Shown piece by piece: positions 1 through 9,239 of a stretch of 64,000 nt of DNA. Source of the DNA: Domibacillus sp. PGB-M46 (lineage in GTDB: Bacteria; Bacillota; Bacilli; Bacillales; Domibacillaceae). The DNA is taken from contig NZ_JAKGCR010000004.1 in NCBI RefSeq assembly GCF_022668875.1, positions 1 through 64,000 of the forward strand, in the 5' to 3' direction. The translations under genes were made by a program, and so were the position numbers. The notes under the pieces are model-generated. The model saw only the letters and a list, made by a program, of their open reading frames with translations. It was not told the DNA's origin and did not search any database. The stretch's first letter is position 1. Each line of letters opens with the position of its first letter.

Positions 1-33
1 ACCAGCCGCCGGTCAAGTATCGGCAGCTGGCTG

Positions 34-135
34 CTTAAAGGTGTTTTGATCCCTGTCTCAAAAACGGGGTCAGTCCCCATACCCGTTTTCAACTTAAAGG
101 TGTTTTTATTTGCCTCACTCTATGGGGTCAGTCCC
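34..135. repeat. Two tandem copies of a short intergenic motif
   Basis: CTTAAAGGTGTTTT occurs at 34 and 93, and GGGGTCAGTCCC at 66 and 124, so a unit of about 58 bp is present twice. GGGGTCAG...CCCC-type motifs are familiar as REP-like intergenic sequences in Bacillaceae, some associated with REP-associated tyrosine transposases. No transposase is visible in this window, so the link is inference. Confidence 0.5.
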
Positions 136-486
136 TAATGACTAGTCCGGCTTTTTCGATTGTTCTGTAAAGCCCCTTCTTATTTCATATAAATATAACA
201 CAAGATGAAAGACAGATTTTATTATAAGAGAAAGCTACCCTTAACATGGTGCCAACTGTATTTTTCATTATCAGAAAATAGTCGTGAAAATTCAAAGTGT
301 ATTTTATTTGTTTTTGTAAAACGATCTATAAAGATGAAGGATTTGGAACATTTGTGTGGAATAAGTTATAGTTCAAATAAAATAAAGATTTAAGGAAGTA
401 GTAAAAAGAAGGGGAGTAGTAAAAACGAAATATGAATAAAGTAAGTGTAAGTAGGAAGATTAGACAAAAGTATATAGGAGGATGTC
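136..486. other. AT-rich intergenic region, no gene recognised
   Basis: This stretch is AT-rich. A 62-codon frame at 205-393 has no ribosome binding site and no recognisable similarity. The only clear signal is the TAGGAGGATGTC ribosome binding site at 476-486 for the following gene. Confidence 0.5.
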
Positions 487-3400
487 ATGGATAGGTTATT
501 TAAAGGGTTGAATGTTTTTATGATTCTTTTGTTGATTGGTTCTCTTTTTCCACAGTTCGTTGCTGCGAATGAAAGGGAGACACCTAGTGCTGATATTCAG
601 GCGGAAGCTGTGGTAATTGAAGACCCCTATTTAGAATGGATTATTCGTGCACAGCTTAATAAACCATCTGATCCGCTTACGGTGGAGGATTTAGAAAGTC
701 TGACAGGGATTTCAGCCCAAGACACCAGTATAAGCAGCTTAAAAGGGCTTGAACCGGCCGTAAACCTTGAAATCCTTCATTTGGGTGGAAACGATATTAC
801 AGATTTAACACCAATCCGTAATTTTCAGAAGCTGAAAGCACTCACTATTAATGGAAACAAGGTGGAAGACCTGCAGGCGTTAGAAAATTTAAATGCGCTA
901 GAATACTTAGACCTCTCTGGCAATCAAATCAGTGATATCAGCATTTTACATAACAAGACAAGTTTAAAAGAACTTTCTTTAAACGACAACACAATCAGTG
1001 ATATCTCAGCATTGCGTGCATTAACAAACCTAGAAAAACTGTCACTTGATAAAAACAATATTGATAGTATTCAGGCCTTAGGTGAATTGACGAAGATCAA
1101 TGAACTGTCTGTTTTTGCAAATCCGATCAATATTTTTACAGATCAAGCATCGGCAAATGTGGCAGCTGCTTTAATTGAACGGAAAGCTATTGTTATGGGG
1201 AATGATGAAACACCTGTCAATATTCCGGATGCCAATCTTGAAAGTGCAATCCGTGCAGAGATTGAAAAAACCGATGGCCCATTGAATAAAGGAGATTTGT
1301 CTAAGCTGTCCACTCTGGTGGCCGTTAAACAGGGAATCAGGGACTTAACAGGACTTGAGCAGGCTGTAAATTTGCGATCATTAAACGTAGATCAAAACCA
1401 AATAGAAAGTCTTATACCTATTAAAACACTGACCGCTTTGGAAGAACTAGAGTTGTTAGGAAACAACCTAACAGATTTAAGCCCAATAAGTGAAATGACT
1501 GACTTAATCAAATTAGACCTTGGCTCAAATAAAATTACAGATCTTCGTCCACTTGAAAATCTTAAAAAAGTAACAGAATTAACAATCAGTTCGAATGACA
1601 TTACTAATTTAAACGGTATTTCCAATTTAACCGAGTTAGAATGGCTGGATCTAGAGGCCAACAAGGTAAAGGATTTGTCCCCTTTGCAGAATATGGAGAG
1701 TTTAAGTATGCTCGACATTTCGCAGAATGAAATTTCTTCAATGACCGAAATTAAGAATCTTCCAATCTCAGAGAAATCAGTGGAGTTTGCTGAGAATCCA
1801 GTTTCACAATTTGCTTCTTTGCCCGGTTCGGAAGAAGCCGTAACGGTTGATAGAAGAAAAGAGTGGACAATTACATTTAACCAGGCCGTAGACCCGGAAA
1901 GTATCCAACGAAACAGTGTTTATGTCATGGAAGGAAATGTACGGATTGAAAACGACCTTGTACCAGCTGTAGACGGAAAATCTGTAAAAATTTTACCGGT
2001 AGAAGGCGGATATGCACCGGGACAGGAATACACCATCTATATAACAAAATCGGTGAAGACGAAAAACGGGAAAAATTTAAAGCAGCCAATCATAAAGAAA
2101 TTTCAAATAGCTCCTGAGGAAACTAGAGGTTCACAAAACTTTATTGCAGATCCTGCCATATCCGAAAGAAAATTATTGAAATTTGCAGATCTCGTTTATT
2201 TAGATTTCCATAAAGTCGATCATAATCAGCCGACAATCTACAAGGCTATGGGAAGAGAGCATTTAGAAGGGAATATCGAGTATCCTATTTCCACAACGCT
2301 GCAGAAAAAGTGGGAAAACTATTCAGATAAAACTCGGGAAAATTTAATCGAGCATGACAGAAACACCTCAGAACAAGATCGTTTCTACATTACTGGAATA
2401 GACTCAACAGTTAGCCTCAATGAAATTTACTTTTGGAAGGTATTGGATACCCGGAAAGGGAAGTCTGGATTTTATGCTGCGGCATTTCAAAGTCCTGATA
2501 ATTCAAAAATTGTTATTGCTTACAGGGGATCTATTTCAGTAGCCAAACCGTTACGGGACCCTGGAGATTGGTTTGGGGATTGGATAAAAACAAATGGGTG
2601 GGCGAATTGGGGTCATGAAAATAGTAAACAAATAACACAAGCTATCGAATTTTATCAGGAAATAGAGGAAGAATATTCACAAGATTCACAACCGGATATC
2701 TTCCTTACAGGGCACTCTCTTGGTGGGTGGTTAGCGCAACGGGTAGCAGCAGAACAATTGGAAATATCTGAAGATAATCAGTTTAAAAAAGCTGTGACCT
2801 TCAATGCTCCAGGTTTTGAGAAACCGGAAGACGAAGTAGATAATAACTACTTAAAACCTGAGCAATGGAAGAATAAAGGCAAACAATCATATAGAGAGAA
2901 AATAGATAATATTTGGATAAATTACGATTTTACCGGAGGATGGAGAGAACATTTAGGTACAGATATACTTTTTCCGATTGATCACATAAAAAAACCTCTA
3001 GGAGAACCAGATAGTTGGTTAGATGAACGCGTACACTGGCATGGCATAGGACATTTTTATTCCCCAAGAGCGTATTTAAGCCTAGCGGAGATGAATGAAA
3101 TTGATTACAATGAATCGGCTATTATTAGAGATTTGTGGAAATCAGACTTTGATGTTTGGTATCGTCCAAATCAAAACCCAGAAGATAGTTTATTCATGGA
3201 GTTACCCTTTACTTACAATGTACCGTTAGATATTTTTCTTGCAAAAAAGCCGGGTGAATTAGATGGAAGAAAAGGCTACAAATTTAAACTTCCAAACGAA
3301 GTAACAAGCTTTGATAAGTTAATTATTTCCCCAATTAAACCGGAGACAATGGAAGATTCCTTGAACATCAGAATTGAGGATAAAGATGGAAATATGATTA

Positions 3401-4338
3401 TTCAACCACATGACTTCACTACTGAAGATGAAAAAATGGAGTTAGATATTTCAAACTTAAAACCGGACGAAACATATTTCCTTTTCATAAATGGGAGCAG
3501 TGGGGATGCGTATAAGCTTAAAATTGGTTCTGAAGGTTTAGGTAAGATAACCGGCAAAATTACAAATGCTTTAACAGGCAGAGGACAGGAAGATTTGACT
3601 TTAACCTTCCGAAATGGCACAAAAGATCGCCCGGGAGAAGTTGTAGGGTCTAGCTCTACAGATTCTTCAGGTAATTATTCTATGGACTTGCCAGGCGGTA
3701 ATTATGTTTTAGAAATTGCTGGAGAGGGCTTTTTTACGGAAACGATAAACGTTGTATCTCTAGGGAATGGACAGATAAAGGAAAATCAAAATGCATCTGT
3801 TTCCCCGGTTTTACCGGACGGCGAAGTTAGGATTGTCTTAGAATGGGGTGAATCGCCATCAGATTTAGATTCCCATTTAACTGGGCCAATACCAAATTCA
3901 GCAGAACGTTTTCACGTTTATTATTCAAATAAACAACAGCAGTTGTCTGGAGCAACGCTTGCAGAGCTGGATGTAGATGATCTCGACTCGTATGGACCAG
4001 AAACAACCACTATTTATAATCAAACAAGCGGTACCTATAGATATTCGGTACATGATTACACAAATAAATCTAATACAAGAGAAAGCACGGGACTCTCAAG
4101 TTCAAGAGCAAAAGTGAGAGTGATTTTTTCAGATGGAAGAGTAGAGACATTTAGTGTGCCCCAAAACACTCCAGGTACGCTATGGACAGTTTTTGAGCTT
4201 AATGGAAATCGAATCAATCCCATCAACAGATTGAGCTTTGGAGAGAGCACATCTAGCATTCAAGAGGAAGGTCAGCAAAAAAGCAGAAGTGAAGAGAGCA
4301 TTATTATTAATGATGTTAATAAAAAACCAAAAGAATAA
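487..4338 (+). CDS. Secreted leucine-rich-repeat / class 3 lipase / YfaP-domain protein
   Basis: This is a 1283-residue exported protein. A signal peptide covers about residues 1-27 and ends in FVAA. Two internalin-like LRR blocks follow (about 45-240 and 245-430). Each is preceded by a similar helical cap (LEWIIRAQLNK and LESAIRAEIEK), which suggests duplication of the module. Next come an SbsA-type Ig-like domain (about 450-545) and an alpha/beta-hydrolase of the lipase 3 class with GHSLGGW, nucleophile Ser744 and a candidate catalytic His856 in GHFYS. A carboxypeptidase-regulatory-like beta domain (about 1019-1100) and a YfaP/DUF2135-like domain (LEWGESPSDLDSHLTGP, about 1111-1240) finish the protein. 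There is no LPXTG motif. It starts at ATG behind AGGAGG and is followed by a terminator. Likely role: surface or extracellular lipid or ester hydrolysis with LRR-mediated binding; the substrate is unknown. Its AT-rich codon use and mobile-element neighbours suggest acquisition by transfer. Confidence 0.85.
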   Translation: MDRLFKGLNVFMILLLIGSLFPQFVAANERETPSADIQAEAVVIEDPYLEWIIRAQLNKPSDPLTVEDLESLTGISAQDTSISSLKGLEPAVNLEILHLGGNDITDLTPIRNFQKLKALTINGNKVEDLQALENLNALEYLDLSGNQISDISILHNKTSLKELSLNDNTISDISALRALTNLEKLSLDKNNIDSIQALGELTKINELSVFANPINIFTDQASANVAAALIERKAIVMGNDETPVNIPDANLESAIRAEIEKTDGPLNKGDLSKLSTLVAVKQGIRDLTGLEQAVNLRSLNVDQNQIESLIPIKTLTALEELELLGNNLTDLSPISEMTDLIKLDLGSNKITDLRPLENLKKVTELTISSNDITNLNGISNLTELEWLDLEANKVKDLSPLQNMESLSMLDISQNEISSMTEIKNLPISEKSVEFAENPVSQFASLPGSEEAVTVDRRKEWTITFNQAVDPESIQRNSVYVMEGNVRIENDLVPAVDGKSVKILPVEGGYAPGQEYTIYITKSVKTKNGKNLKQPIIKKFQIAPEETRGSQNFIADPAISERKLLKFADLVYLDFHKVDHNQPTIYKAMGREHLEGNIEYPISTTLQKKWENYSDKTRENLIEHDRNTSEQDRFYITGIDSTVSLNEIYFWKVLDTRKGKSGFYAAAFQSPDNSKIVIAYRGSISVAKPLRDPGDWFGDWIKTNGWANWGHENSKQITQAIEFYQEIEEEYSQDSQPDIFLTGHSLGGWLAQRVAAEQLEISEDNQFKKAVTFNAPGFEKPEDEVDNNYLKPEQWKNKGKQSYREKIDNIWINYDFTGGWREHLGTDILFPIDHIKKPLGEPDSWLDERVHWHGIGHFYSPRAYLSLAEMNEIDYNESAIIRDLWKSDFDVWYRPNQNPEDSLFMELPFTYNVPLDIFLAKKPGELDGRKGYKFKLPNEVTSFDKLIISPIKPETMEDSLNIRIEDKDGNMIIQPHDFTTEDEKMELDISNLKPDETYFLFINGSSGDAYKLKIGSEGLGKITGKITNALTGRGQEDLTLTFRNGTKDRPGEVVGSSSTDSSGNYSMDLPGGNYVLEIAGEGFFTETINVVSLGNGQIKENQNASVSPVLPDGEVRIVLEWGESPSDLDSHLTGPIPNSAERFHVYYSNKQQQLSGATLAELDVDDLDSYGPETTTIYNQTSGTYRYSVHDYTNKSNTRESTGLSSSRAKVRVIFSDGRVETFSVPQNTPGTLWTVFELNGNRINPINRLSFGESTSSIQEEGQQKSRSEESIIINDVNKKPKE

Positions 4339-4378
4339 ACCAATCAAACAAGCAAACAAAGATAGCTGAGCTAAGTTT

Positions 4379-4419
4379 TTAAAGCAGCCTTTTAAGAAAA
4401 TAAAAGGGCTGCTTTTTTT
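4379..4419 (+). terminator. Rho-independent terminator of the LRR-lipase gene
   Basis: Inverted repeat AAAGCAGCC ... GGGCTGCTTT with flanking TTTT/AAAA pairing, followed by a T run, 40 bp after the stop codon. Confidence 0.85.
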
Positions 4420-4641
4420 ATGAAGTCATTTGGTCTGTTAAGCTATAACACTCTAAGAGTTGTCTATGTCCCTGACGCTCTACTGAGCAGCCTGAGAGCA
4501 CATCGTGAGTGTGTCCTTCGTGAGCGAGCAGTGCTGGGAGATAAGTATCTTCCATGTGACTTAGTCGTATGCACGAAAGGCGGAAACTGGGTACATCCGA
4601 ATAAATTTAGACGGGCGTTTAAAGTGACAGTTGACCAGTAA
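4420..4641 (+). pseudogene. Tyrosine integrase fragment (phage type)
   Basis: The 73-codon frame contains L-x-x-HR-x-x-x-L-x-ER-x-x-LG and VVCTKGG-x-x-x-HPNKFRRAFK. This is the pattern of the segment just before the catalytic core in phage/ICE tyrosine recombinases of Bacillaceae. The N-terminal part and the whole HxxR...Y catalytic region are absent, so this is a remnant. Recognition is from memory of the family. Confidence 0.6.
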
Positions 4642-4763
4642 TGAATTAAAAAGAATATTGAACCAAAATAGCATGAAACCATAACTGATTTGCGGTATTA
4701 TACAGGTGAATACACATCTGAAGGGCTTTGGATGTGATAATTGGCTAATCGTCCATAACATTA

Positions 4764-4949
4764 ATACTACGCGCCCGTATTTTGAATGGCCTTGAGTTTA
4801 TGGGCGTTTACTGGGATCCAGCACTGAACAATACAGGCGGTAAAGAGCAGTTTATCAGCTACCCGCACTCACCAGTTAAAGTCATCGTTATTCCAACGAA
4901 CGAAGAAGTCATGATTGCGCGTGACGTTTCCCGTTTAGCTGGTGTGTAA
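4764..4949 (+). pseudogene. ackA: 3' fragment of acetate kinase (ackA)
   Basis: An open frame without a start reads [17 protein letters not shown], then a [16 protein letters not shown]-type stretch, then [19 protein letters not shown] and a stop at 4947-4949. This matches the C-terminal end of Bacillus acetate kinase. Everything upstream of roughly the last 60 residues is missing and no start codon or ribosome binding site is present. It was probably carried here as passenger DNA or left by a recombination event next to the integrase pieces. Confidence 0.75.
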
Positions 4950-5057
4950 GGCGCTGCAGCAGCGTTTTACGTGAATGACTGGTTATGGTGACAAGTCAGG
5001 AAATGAGCTTTTGGATAGAACATTTGGTGAAATAAACCATGACCTGAATGTCACTTT

Positions 5058-5104
5058 AAAACCCTCTTATGTGTTGAAACCATTACACACTAAGAGGGTT
5101 TTTT
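5058..5104 (+). terminator. Terminator after the ackA fragment
   Basis: AAACCCTCTTA ... TAAGAGGGTTT with additional GTGT/ACAC pairing and a T run. It may be the original ackA terminator, retained with the 3' fragment. Confidence 0.75.
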
Positions 5105-5106
5105 CA

Positions 5107-5660
5107 TTGGTAAAAAAGAAACGAAAAACACAGGCTCAGGAAACACTGTCGGTTGAAAAAGCCAGAGAGGCTGTTACAAGAATGAAGAAGCTTGAGAATC
5201 TATCAAAGCACACGCTGGAGAGCGGTCAGAAGCTGTTTAATGACCTTGAATGCCGCTTTTCCAACAGAAAGCTTGTTTCTAACTTTACCATTGCAGATGC
5301 CAGGCGATTACAACTAGAACATTGGATTTGCTTGAACAGTTTATCCCTGAAACAGAGGAATTTGATTTTAAGTATATCTTTTTAACGAATACGGGAAAAC
5401 CGCTGGTGAGCGGCACAGTGCGAAAGCAGCTAAGAGACATTGCCGAAAAGGCAGGGGTTAAACGAAGAATTTATCCTCACTTATTCAGGCATACAGCATC
5501 TAAAATGTTTTTGGAACGTGGAGGCTTGATGGGGGTATTGCAGAAGATTCTCGGGCATCGTGATATTCAAACGACAATGATTTATTCTCACGTATTTGAC
5601 ACGGTTATAAAGAGTCAGCACGAACAGTTCCTGTATCCGGAAACGTTGATAACCGGTAAG
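5107..5660 (+). pseudogene. Broken tyrosine recombinase/integrase
   Basis: Two frames together form a recombinase. The first (TTG at 5107, to about 5310) looks like an N-terminal SAM-like DNA-binding segment: KLENLSKHTLESGQKLFNDL followed by FTIADARR. The second, from about 5322, supplies the catalytic part: IYPHLFRHTASKMFLERGG, LQKILGHRDIQTTMIYSH with the HxxR box, LGH and the terminal Tyr. The middle, including the first catalytic Arg, is deleted at a frame change near 5300-5325, so it should be inactive. Confidence 0.8.
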
Positions 5661-5704
5661 AGGTGCGGGTATGAGCGTGGTTATACGAAATTGGCTGAAA
5701 TGTG
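5631..5704 (+). repeat. Copy 1 of a dispersed ~75-bp sequence (CTGTATCCGGA...)
   Basis: This stretch resembles 7411-7487 and 10841-10916. All share CTGTATMC at the start, a central GATAnCCGGTAAG-like core and a GTGG/GCGCG...AAATTGG-like end. In copies 1 and 2 the reading frame gives LYPET followed by a hydrophobic or charged end. A weak GAGGTGTC hairpin follows at about 5728-5757. Confidence 0.5.
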
Positions 5705-5825
5705 GCCGCGTCATATACGTAAAAAAGAGGTGTCTCCAGTTGGGGATGTCTTTTTTATAAACAAATATTTTTGTGAACAAGCTTTTACTAAGATACAGGG
5801 CAGTTTATACGGTTTCGGTTTTTGA

Positions 5826-6158
5826 AAAAAAGTATATTTTAGAAATGGATAAAATGGCACGATAGACTTGTGCCTGCCGTCGTGATGTAAGTTGACGTTT
5901 ATGGTTTTAAACCAATAAATATAAAAATAATATAATAAGAAGAAACAAAAATGCTTTTGGAGAGAGATGGAAAGAGTGCCGGAATGGTGCCAGCATCGGA
6001 TTTATCCAGGCAAAGCACAAGGGAAATCCATGGAGTCGTTTTACGGAGATGAAAATGGACAAAACAAGATTTGTTTATGTTTACTATTTTTTTCACTCAA
6101 AGGGCTTATTTTTCTTTTTTTAAATACGGAATAATTCGAAAGCGAGTGAGTGGGTTTT
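5826..6158. other. Intergenic region before the aminotransferase, no gene seen
   Basis: About 330 bp of degenerate sequence. Translation in six frames gives no recognisable domain. A weak GAGTGAGTGG ribosome binding site ends the region at 6143-6153. Confidence 0.5.
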
Positions 6159-7325
6159 ATGAAAAATTTATTCAATAAAGACGTGCAGTCACTCGAAATT
6201 TCCGGGATCATAAAAATGTCTGAAATCATTAAAGCATATGATGATGTTGTGGCACTAACAATAGGCGAACCTGATTTTCAAACGCCCTTTTTAGTAAAAG
6301 AAGCAGGGAAGGCTGCCATAGACAACAACCGCACGTTTTATGCACCAACGGCGGGGGAATCTGTACTGCGAAAAGCAGTATCATCATTTATGGAACGGAG
6401 ATACCATTTATCGTATAATCCCGACACGGAAATTATTGTCACGAATGGGACAACAGAAGCCGTTTTTCTTACATTGAAAACCCTTTTGTCACCGGGTGAT
6501 GAAGTGATCCTTGCAACACCCGCTTATCCAGGGTATGAGCCCGTTATAAAGTTGTGCGGCGGTATGCTCGTGCCTATTGATGTTAGCGGTACTCGTTTTA
6601 AGTTAACAAAAGAACAACTGGAGCAAGCCATTACACCTAAAACGAAAGCAATCATTCTAACATCCCCTTCTAATCCAACAGGTGCCATCCTAACAAAAGA
6701 TGAGTTAATGGATTTGGCGAAAGTCATCGAAAAACATCATGTTTTCGTCATTTCAGATGAATTGTACAGTGAATTGGTTTTTGATCAGCCTCATCAATCC
6801 ATCGCTTCATTTCCCTCTATAAGAGAAAAAGTAATTGTGATTAATGGAGTGTCCAAGTCTCATGCGATGACGGGATGGAGAATCGGATATACGCTTGCCC
6901 CTTCCTATATCACCAATGAACTGTTTAAAGTTCATGAATACCTCAATACAAGTATCTCTTCTATCTCGCAAGAAGCCGCTGCCTATGCCCTCAATCACGG
7001 AGAAAAAGAAGTGGAACAAATGAAACGTGAATATCAAAAACGGAGAGATTACCTGTGTAAACGATTAAATGCCCTGGGATTCGATACAATGGTCCCTGAT
7101 GGCACGTTTTATGCATTTCCGAGTATAACAAGATTTCATCATGATTCCTACGCATTCAGCATGGAACTGTTAGAGCAAGCGAAAGTAGGTCTTCTGCCCA
7201 GTACCGTTTTTACAAAAGGAGGATCGGATCGGCTACGTATCTCCTTTGCTTATTCGATGGAAAAGTTGAATGAAGCGATGAATAGAATCGAGCAATACTT
7301 AAAAATAAATAAAAAAGGCATGTAA
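6159..7325 (+). CDS. PLP-dependent aminotransferase, PatA-like
   Basis: A class I/II fold-type I aminotransferase of 388 residues, with the full length of the AspC/PatA family. The N-terminus ([15 protein letters not shown], then [11 protein letters not shown]) matches the pattern of B. subtilis aminotransferase A. Signature segments are [19 protein letters not shown] and the PLP-lysine motif [13 protein letters not shown] with Lys233. B. subtilis PatA acts in lysine/diaminopimelate-related transamination, but substrate cannot be fixed here. I prefer ATG 6159 to GTG 6150 because alignment with PatA begins there. It is an isolated intact gene in a decayed neighbourhood, possibly a second copy acquired by transfer. 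Confidence 0.85.
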   Translation: MKNLFNKDVQSLEISGIIKMSEIIKAYDDVVALTIGEPDFQTPFLVKEAGKAAIDNNRTFYAPTAGESVLRKAVSSFMERRYHLSYNPDTEIIVTNGTTEAVFLTLKTLLSPGDEVILATPAYPGYEPVIKLCGGMLVPIDVSGTRFKLTKEQLEQAITPKTKAIILTSPSNPTGAILTKDELMDLAKVIEKHHVFVISDELYSELVFDQPHQSIASFPSIREKVIVINGVSKSHAMTGWRIGYTLAPSYITNELFKVHEYLNTSISSISQEAAAYALNHGEKEVEQMKREYQKRRDYLCKRLNALGFDTMVPDGTFYAFPSITRFHHDSYAFSMELLEQAKVGLLPSTVFTKGGSDRLRISFAYSMEKLNEAMNRIEQYLKINKKGM

Positions 7326-7410
7326 CAGGATCCATTCATCCGTACACGAACTACGGGAAGCCTGGCACGAAACACGGGAAAATGGCGGAATACCGCATGA
7401 TGAACCTGCC

Positions 7411-7690
7411 CTGTATCCAGAGACGGTGGATAGCCGGTAAGGAGAAAGGGAAGAGGATGGCCGCGCGAAAATTGGATGAAAGGTGACCAAATGTGTGGCC
7501 AGGAAAACAAAAAATATTGCAGGATGCGACTACGGTCATTTGCGTGAAAGAGGTGTCTTAATATGGCATCTCTTTTTTGTTCTGGTTGCTATACGCCTTA
7601 CAGCCGCAAAAAGCCTGACGATGGCTCGAATCTATTAAGAAGCAACTATAAAAGCCAGTTGATGCCTATAGACTGCGGTGTGTACGTGGA
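7411..7690 (+). repeat. Composite intergenic repeat (copy 2 plus terminator plus tail motif)
   Basis: 7411-7487 is copy 2 of the CTGTATCC element. 7550-7577 is a hairpin (GAGGTGTC ttaatat GGCATCTC, T run). 7651-7689 carries the tail AAGCCAGTTGATGCCTATAG...GTGTACGTGG. The hairpin and tail recur at 11938-12054, and the tail recurs at 13528-13565 and in part at 14419-14451. It looks like pieces of one repeated, now decayed, gene end or mobile unit. Confidence 0.5.
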
Positions 7691-7739
7691 TATTGTGCTT
7701 TGCCATTCCTTTCATTTCACGCAGATTTAAAGAGTTTGT

Positions 7740-7985
7740 TTGGGAGGCAGCCAGGCACTCATCATCCGTTTATTTGGCTGGTATATAGCCCATAGAATCG
7801 GAACGAATCTTGCAGCACGTACACGCTATAAGAAAAACGATATGAACGACGCCATAAACAAATTATCAAAGGCTAAAGGCCAAGGCTTTAAAACTATGTT
7901 TGTTAAGGAGGCGTTTGAGAAGGTACTGCGTGAGAAATACGGCTGGGATCCGGATAAAGACCAGGACGGCTGGCCGAACACATAA
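7740..7985 (+). CDS. Hypothetical protein or remnant, 81 codons
   Basis: An open frame from TTG 7740 encodes a basic N-terminus and ends YGWDPDKDQDGWPNT. There is no convincing ribosome binding site and no family that I recognise. The frame is followed by AAAAAAAAGCGGTC...GACCGCTT at 7982-8015. The clean end and amino-acid composition suggest a real or recently lost gene, possibly of phage origin. Confidence 0.3.
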   Translation: MGGSQALIIRLFGWYIAHRIGTNLAARTRYKKNDMNDAINKLSKAKGQGFKTMFVKEAFEKVLREKYGWDPDKDQDGWPNT

Positions 7986-8097
7986 AAAAAAGCGGTCTAG
8001 TGAAGTGACCGCTTGAATCGCAACTGGAGATACATTTAGTATATGCTTTATATTAAAGCCGTTGAGGGCGGCTGCCACAGTGTTTAGCAATCCATAT

Positions 8098-8130
8098 AAA
8101 AAAAAGCCGCGGAAAGCTCCGCAGCGACAA
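8098..8130 (-). terminator. Terminator of the yjcZ-type gene (minus strand)
   Basis: On the minus strand GCTGCGGA gctt TCCGCGGC is followed by eight T residues. The same hairpin design recurs at 14026-14055, 14177-14202 and 14293-14321. Confidence 0.7.
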
Positions 8131-8198
8131 AAATGCCATTTCTAAGCGCTTGAGAACTCCGGGGGGGGAGTCGCTGAAATGGCGCTGGATCCTTTAAC

Positions 8199-8387
8199 TT
8201 AGCACTTGCCGTAGCCGCCTTTGAATGAAGCGCCGATGATAATTAAAAGAATGAACAACACTACAATCAGTGCAAAGCCATAGCCGTAGCCGCCGCTAGA
8301 ACCGCCACTGCAACCGCAGCCTCCGTAGCCGCCGCCGTAACCGCCGCCGTCGTAACCACCGTAGCCGTAACCACCGAAGAAACCCAT
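8199..8387 (-). CDS. YjcZ-family sporulation protein
   Basis: A 62-residue protein with a Gly/Tyr-rich N-terminal half (repeated GGYGYGG-type units and one CGC) followed by a single membrane helix, [16 protein letters not shown], which is the hallmark of the YjcZ family. Members are small membrane proteins made during sporulation in Bacilli. A strong AAAGAGGTGA ribosome binding site lies 6 nt before the ATG on the minus strand. The gene stands alone with its own terminator. Mother-cell or forespore expression is known for the family, not shown here. Confidence 0.88.
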   Translation of the reverse strand: MGFFGGYGYGGYDGGGYGGGYGGCGCSGGSSGGYGYGFALIVVLFILLIIIGASFKGGYGKC

Positions 8388-8616
8388 ACTATTTCACCTC
8401 TTTTATAGAAAAGTAGTGAAGCAATTATATAAATCAATTTCATTGAATTGATCTATAATAATTGAATCTATGTTATAGGATATGAACAGATATACGTATT
8501 GGATTGAGCGGTTGTCTCCTCTGATCATCTTTTTCTATGAAAGAGAACAATAATTTAAACTGGAAGTATTATACGTACGACAAAACGTAAAAAAACGCAG
8601 CAATCAGCCCTCGCAG

Positions 8617-8919
8617 GTGCCGCCGCTGGAGGAACGGCATTACCTTGCCATGGAGCTGATGTTGAAGCCGTATTATGACCGAAAACGTGACCGTAACCAC
8701 TGGCTAAACCGTTCAGAAATTGCGGAGGCCGCCGGCGTATCCTGTATACAGCTTGATCGTTGGGATCAGCGCAGAAACTTCCGGCATGAAGGCACCGCGT
8801 ATACTTGCGTAAGACAACTCCAAAGAGTCCCAACGCAGGCGGAAATGGCTTTAAAAGGCTATGCAGTTCATTTCAGTGCCATAACTGAAAGGACTGGTAC
8901 CGTTTTACAAATGCAGTAA
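8617..8919 (+). pseudogene. Phage terminase small subunit-like HTH fragment
   Basis: From about 8617 the frame reads LEERHYLAMELMLKP, then NRSEIAEAAGVSCIQLDRWDQRRNF. This is the N-terminal helix-turn-helix of phBC6A51-type small terminase/DNA-binding proteins found in Bacillus phages. The second half (after about codon 55) no longer resembles the family and the start is unclear (GTG 8617, with open frame upstream). Probably a frameshifted prophage remnant. Confidence 0.5.
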
Positions 8920-9204
8920 TACCATCTGCTGTACAAAGGCCCTCTCTGTCTTCATCTCTCATGCATCCAAGTACATTATTATGCGAAATGGATTTGGAAC
9001 ATCAAACCATTTACTGGCAGGTTGATAAAGAAAGAGACAATTTTAAAGCGGCAGTTTGCATAGAGGAGCATCGGGAAAGAGCTTGCTGCGGCCAGTATAC
9101 CGCCAGTCATAATAAATCCCTTTTGCCTTATTCATCTACGCAATGCGGGGGGCTCGCCTCCACACCCCCAGCCAGCTGCCGCCCAAAAACAAGGGAAGAA
9201 CACA
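8920..9204. other. Degenerate region with a direct repeat arm
   Basis: No recognisable protein. GCTGCCGCCCAAAAACAAGG near 9176-9195 is nearly repeated at 10064-10083 (GCTGCCGCCCAAAATCAAGG). Both are preceded by a GC-rich GGG/CCCC stretch and they flank the L,D-transpeptidase gene as direct repeats. Confidence 0.4.
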
Positions 9205-9235
9205 TAAAAAGAGCGGCTTAAACCTAAGTCGCTCT
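9205..9235 (-). terminator. Terminator of the L,D-transpeptidase gene
   Basis: Read on the minus strand: AGAGCGACTT aggttt AAGCCGCTCT followed by TTTTTATG, directly after the stop codon at 9240. Confidence 0.8.
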
Positions 9236-9239
9236 AGAA

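Noticed and set aside
205-393. 62-codon open frame before the LRR-lipase gene
   Set aside because: No ribosome binding site, AT-rich random composition and no recognisable motif.
8961-9221. 86-codon frame ending in PKTREEHIKRAA
   Set aside because: It runs through a repeat arm and into the transpeptidase terminator; composition looks like chance.
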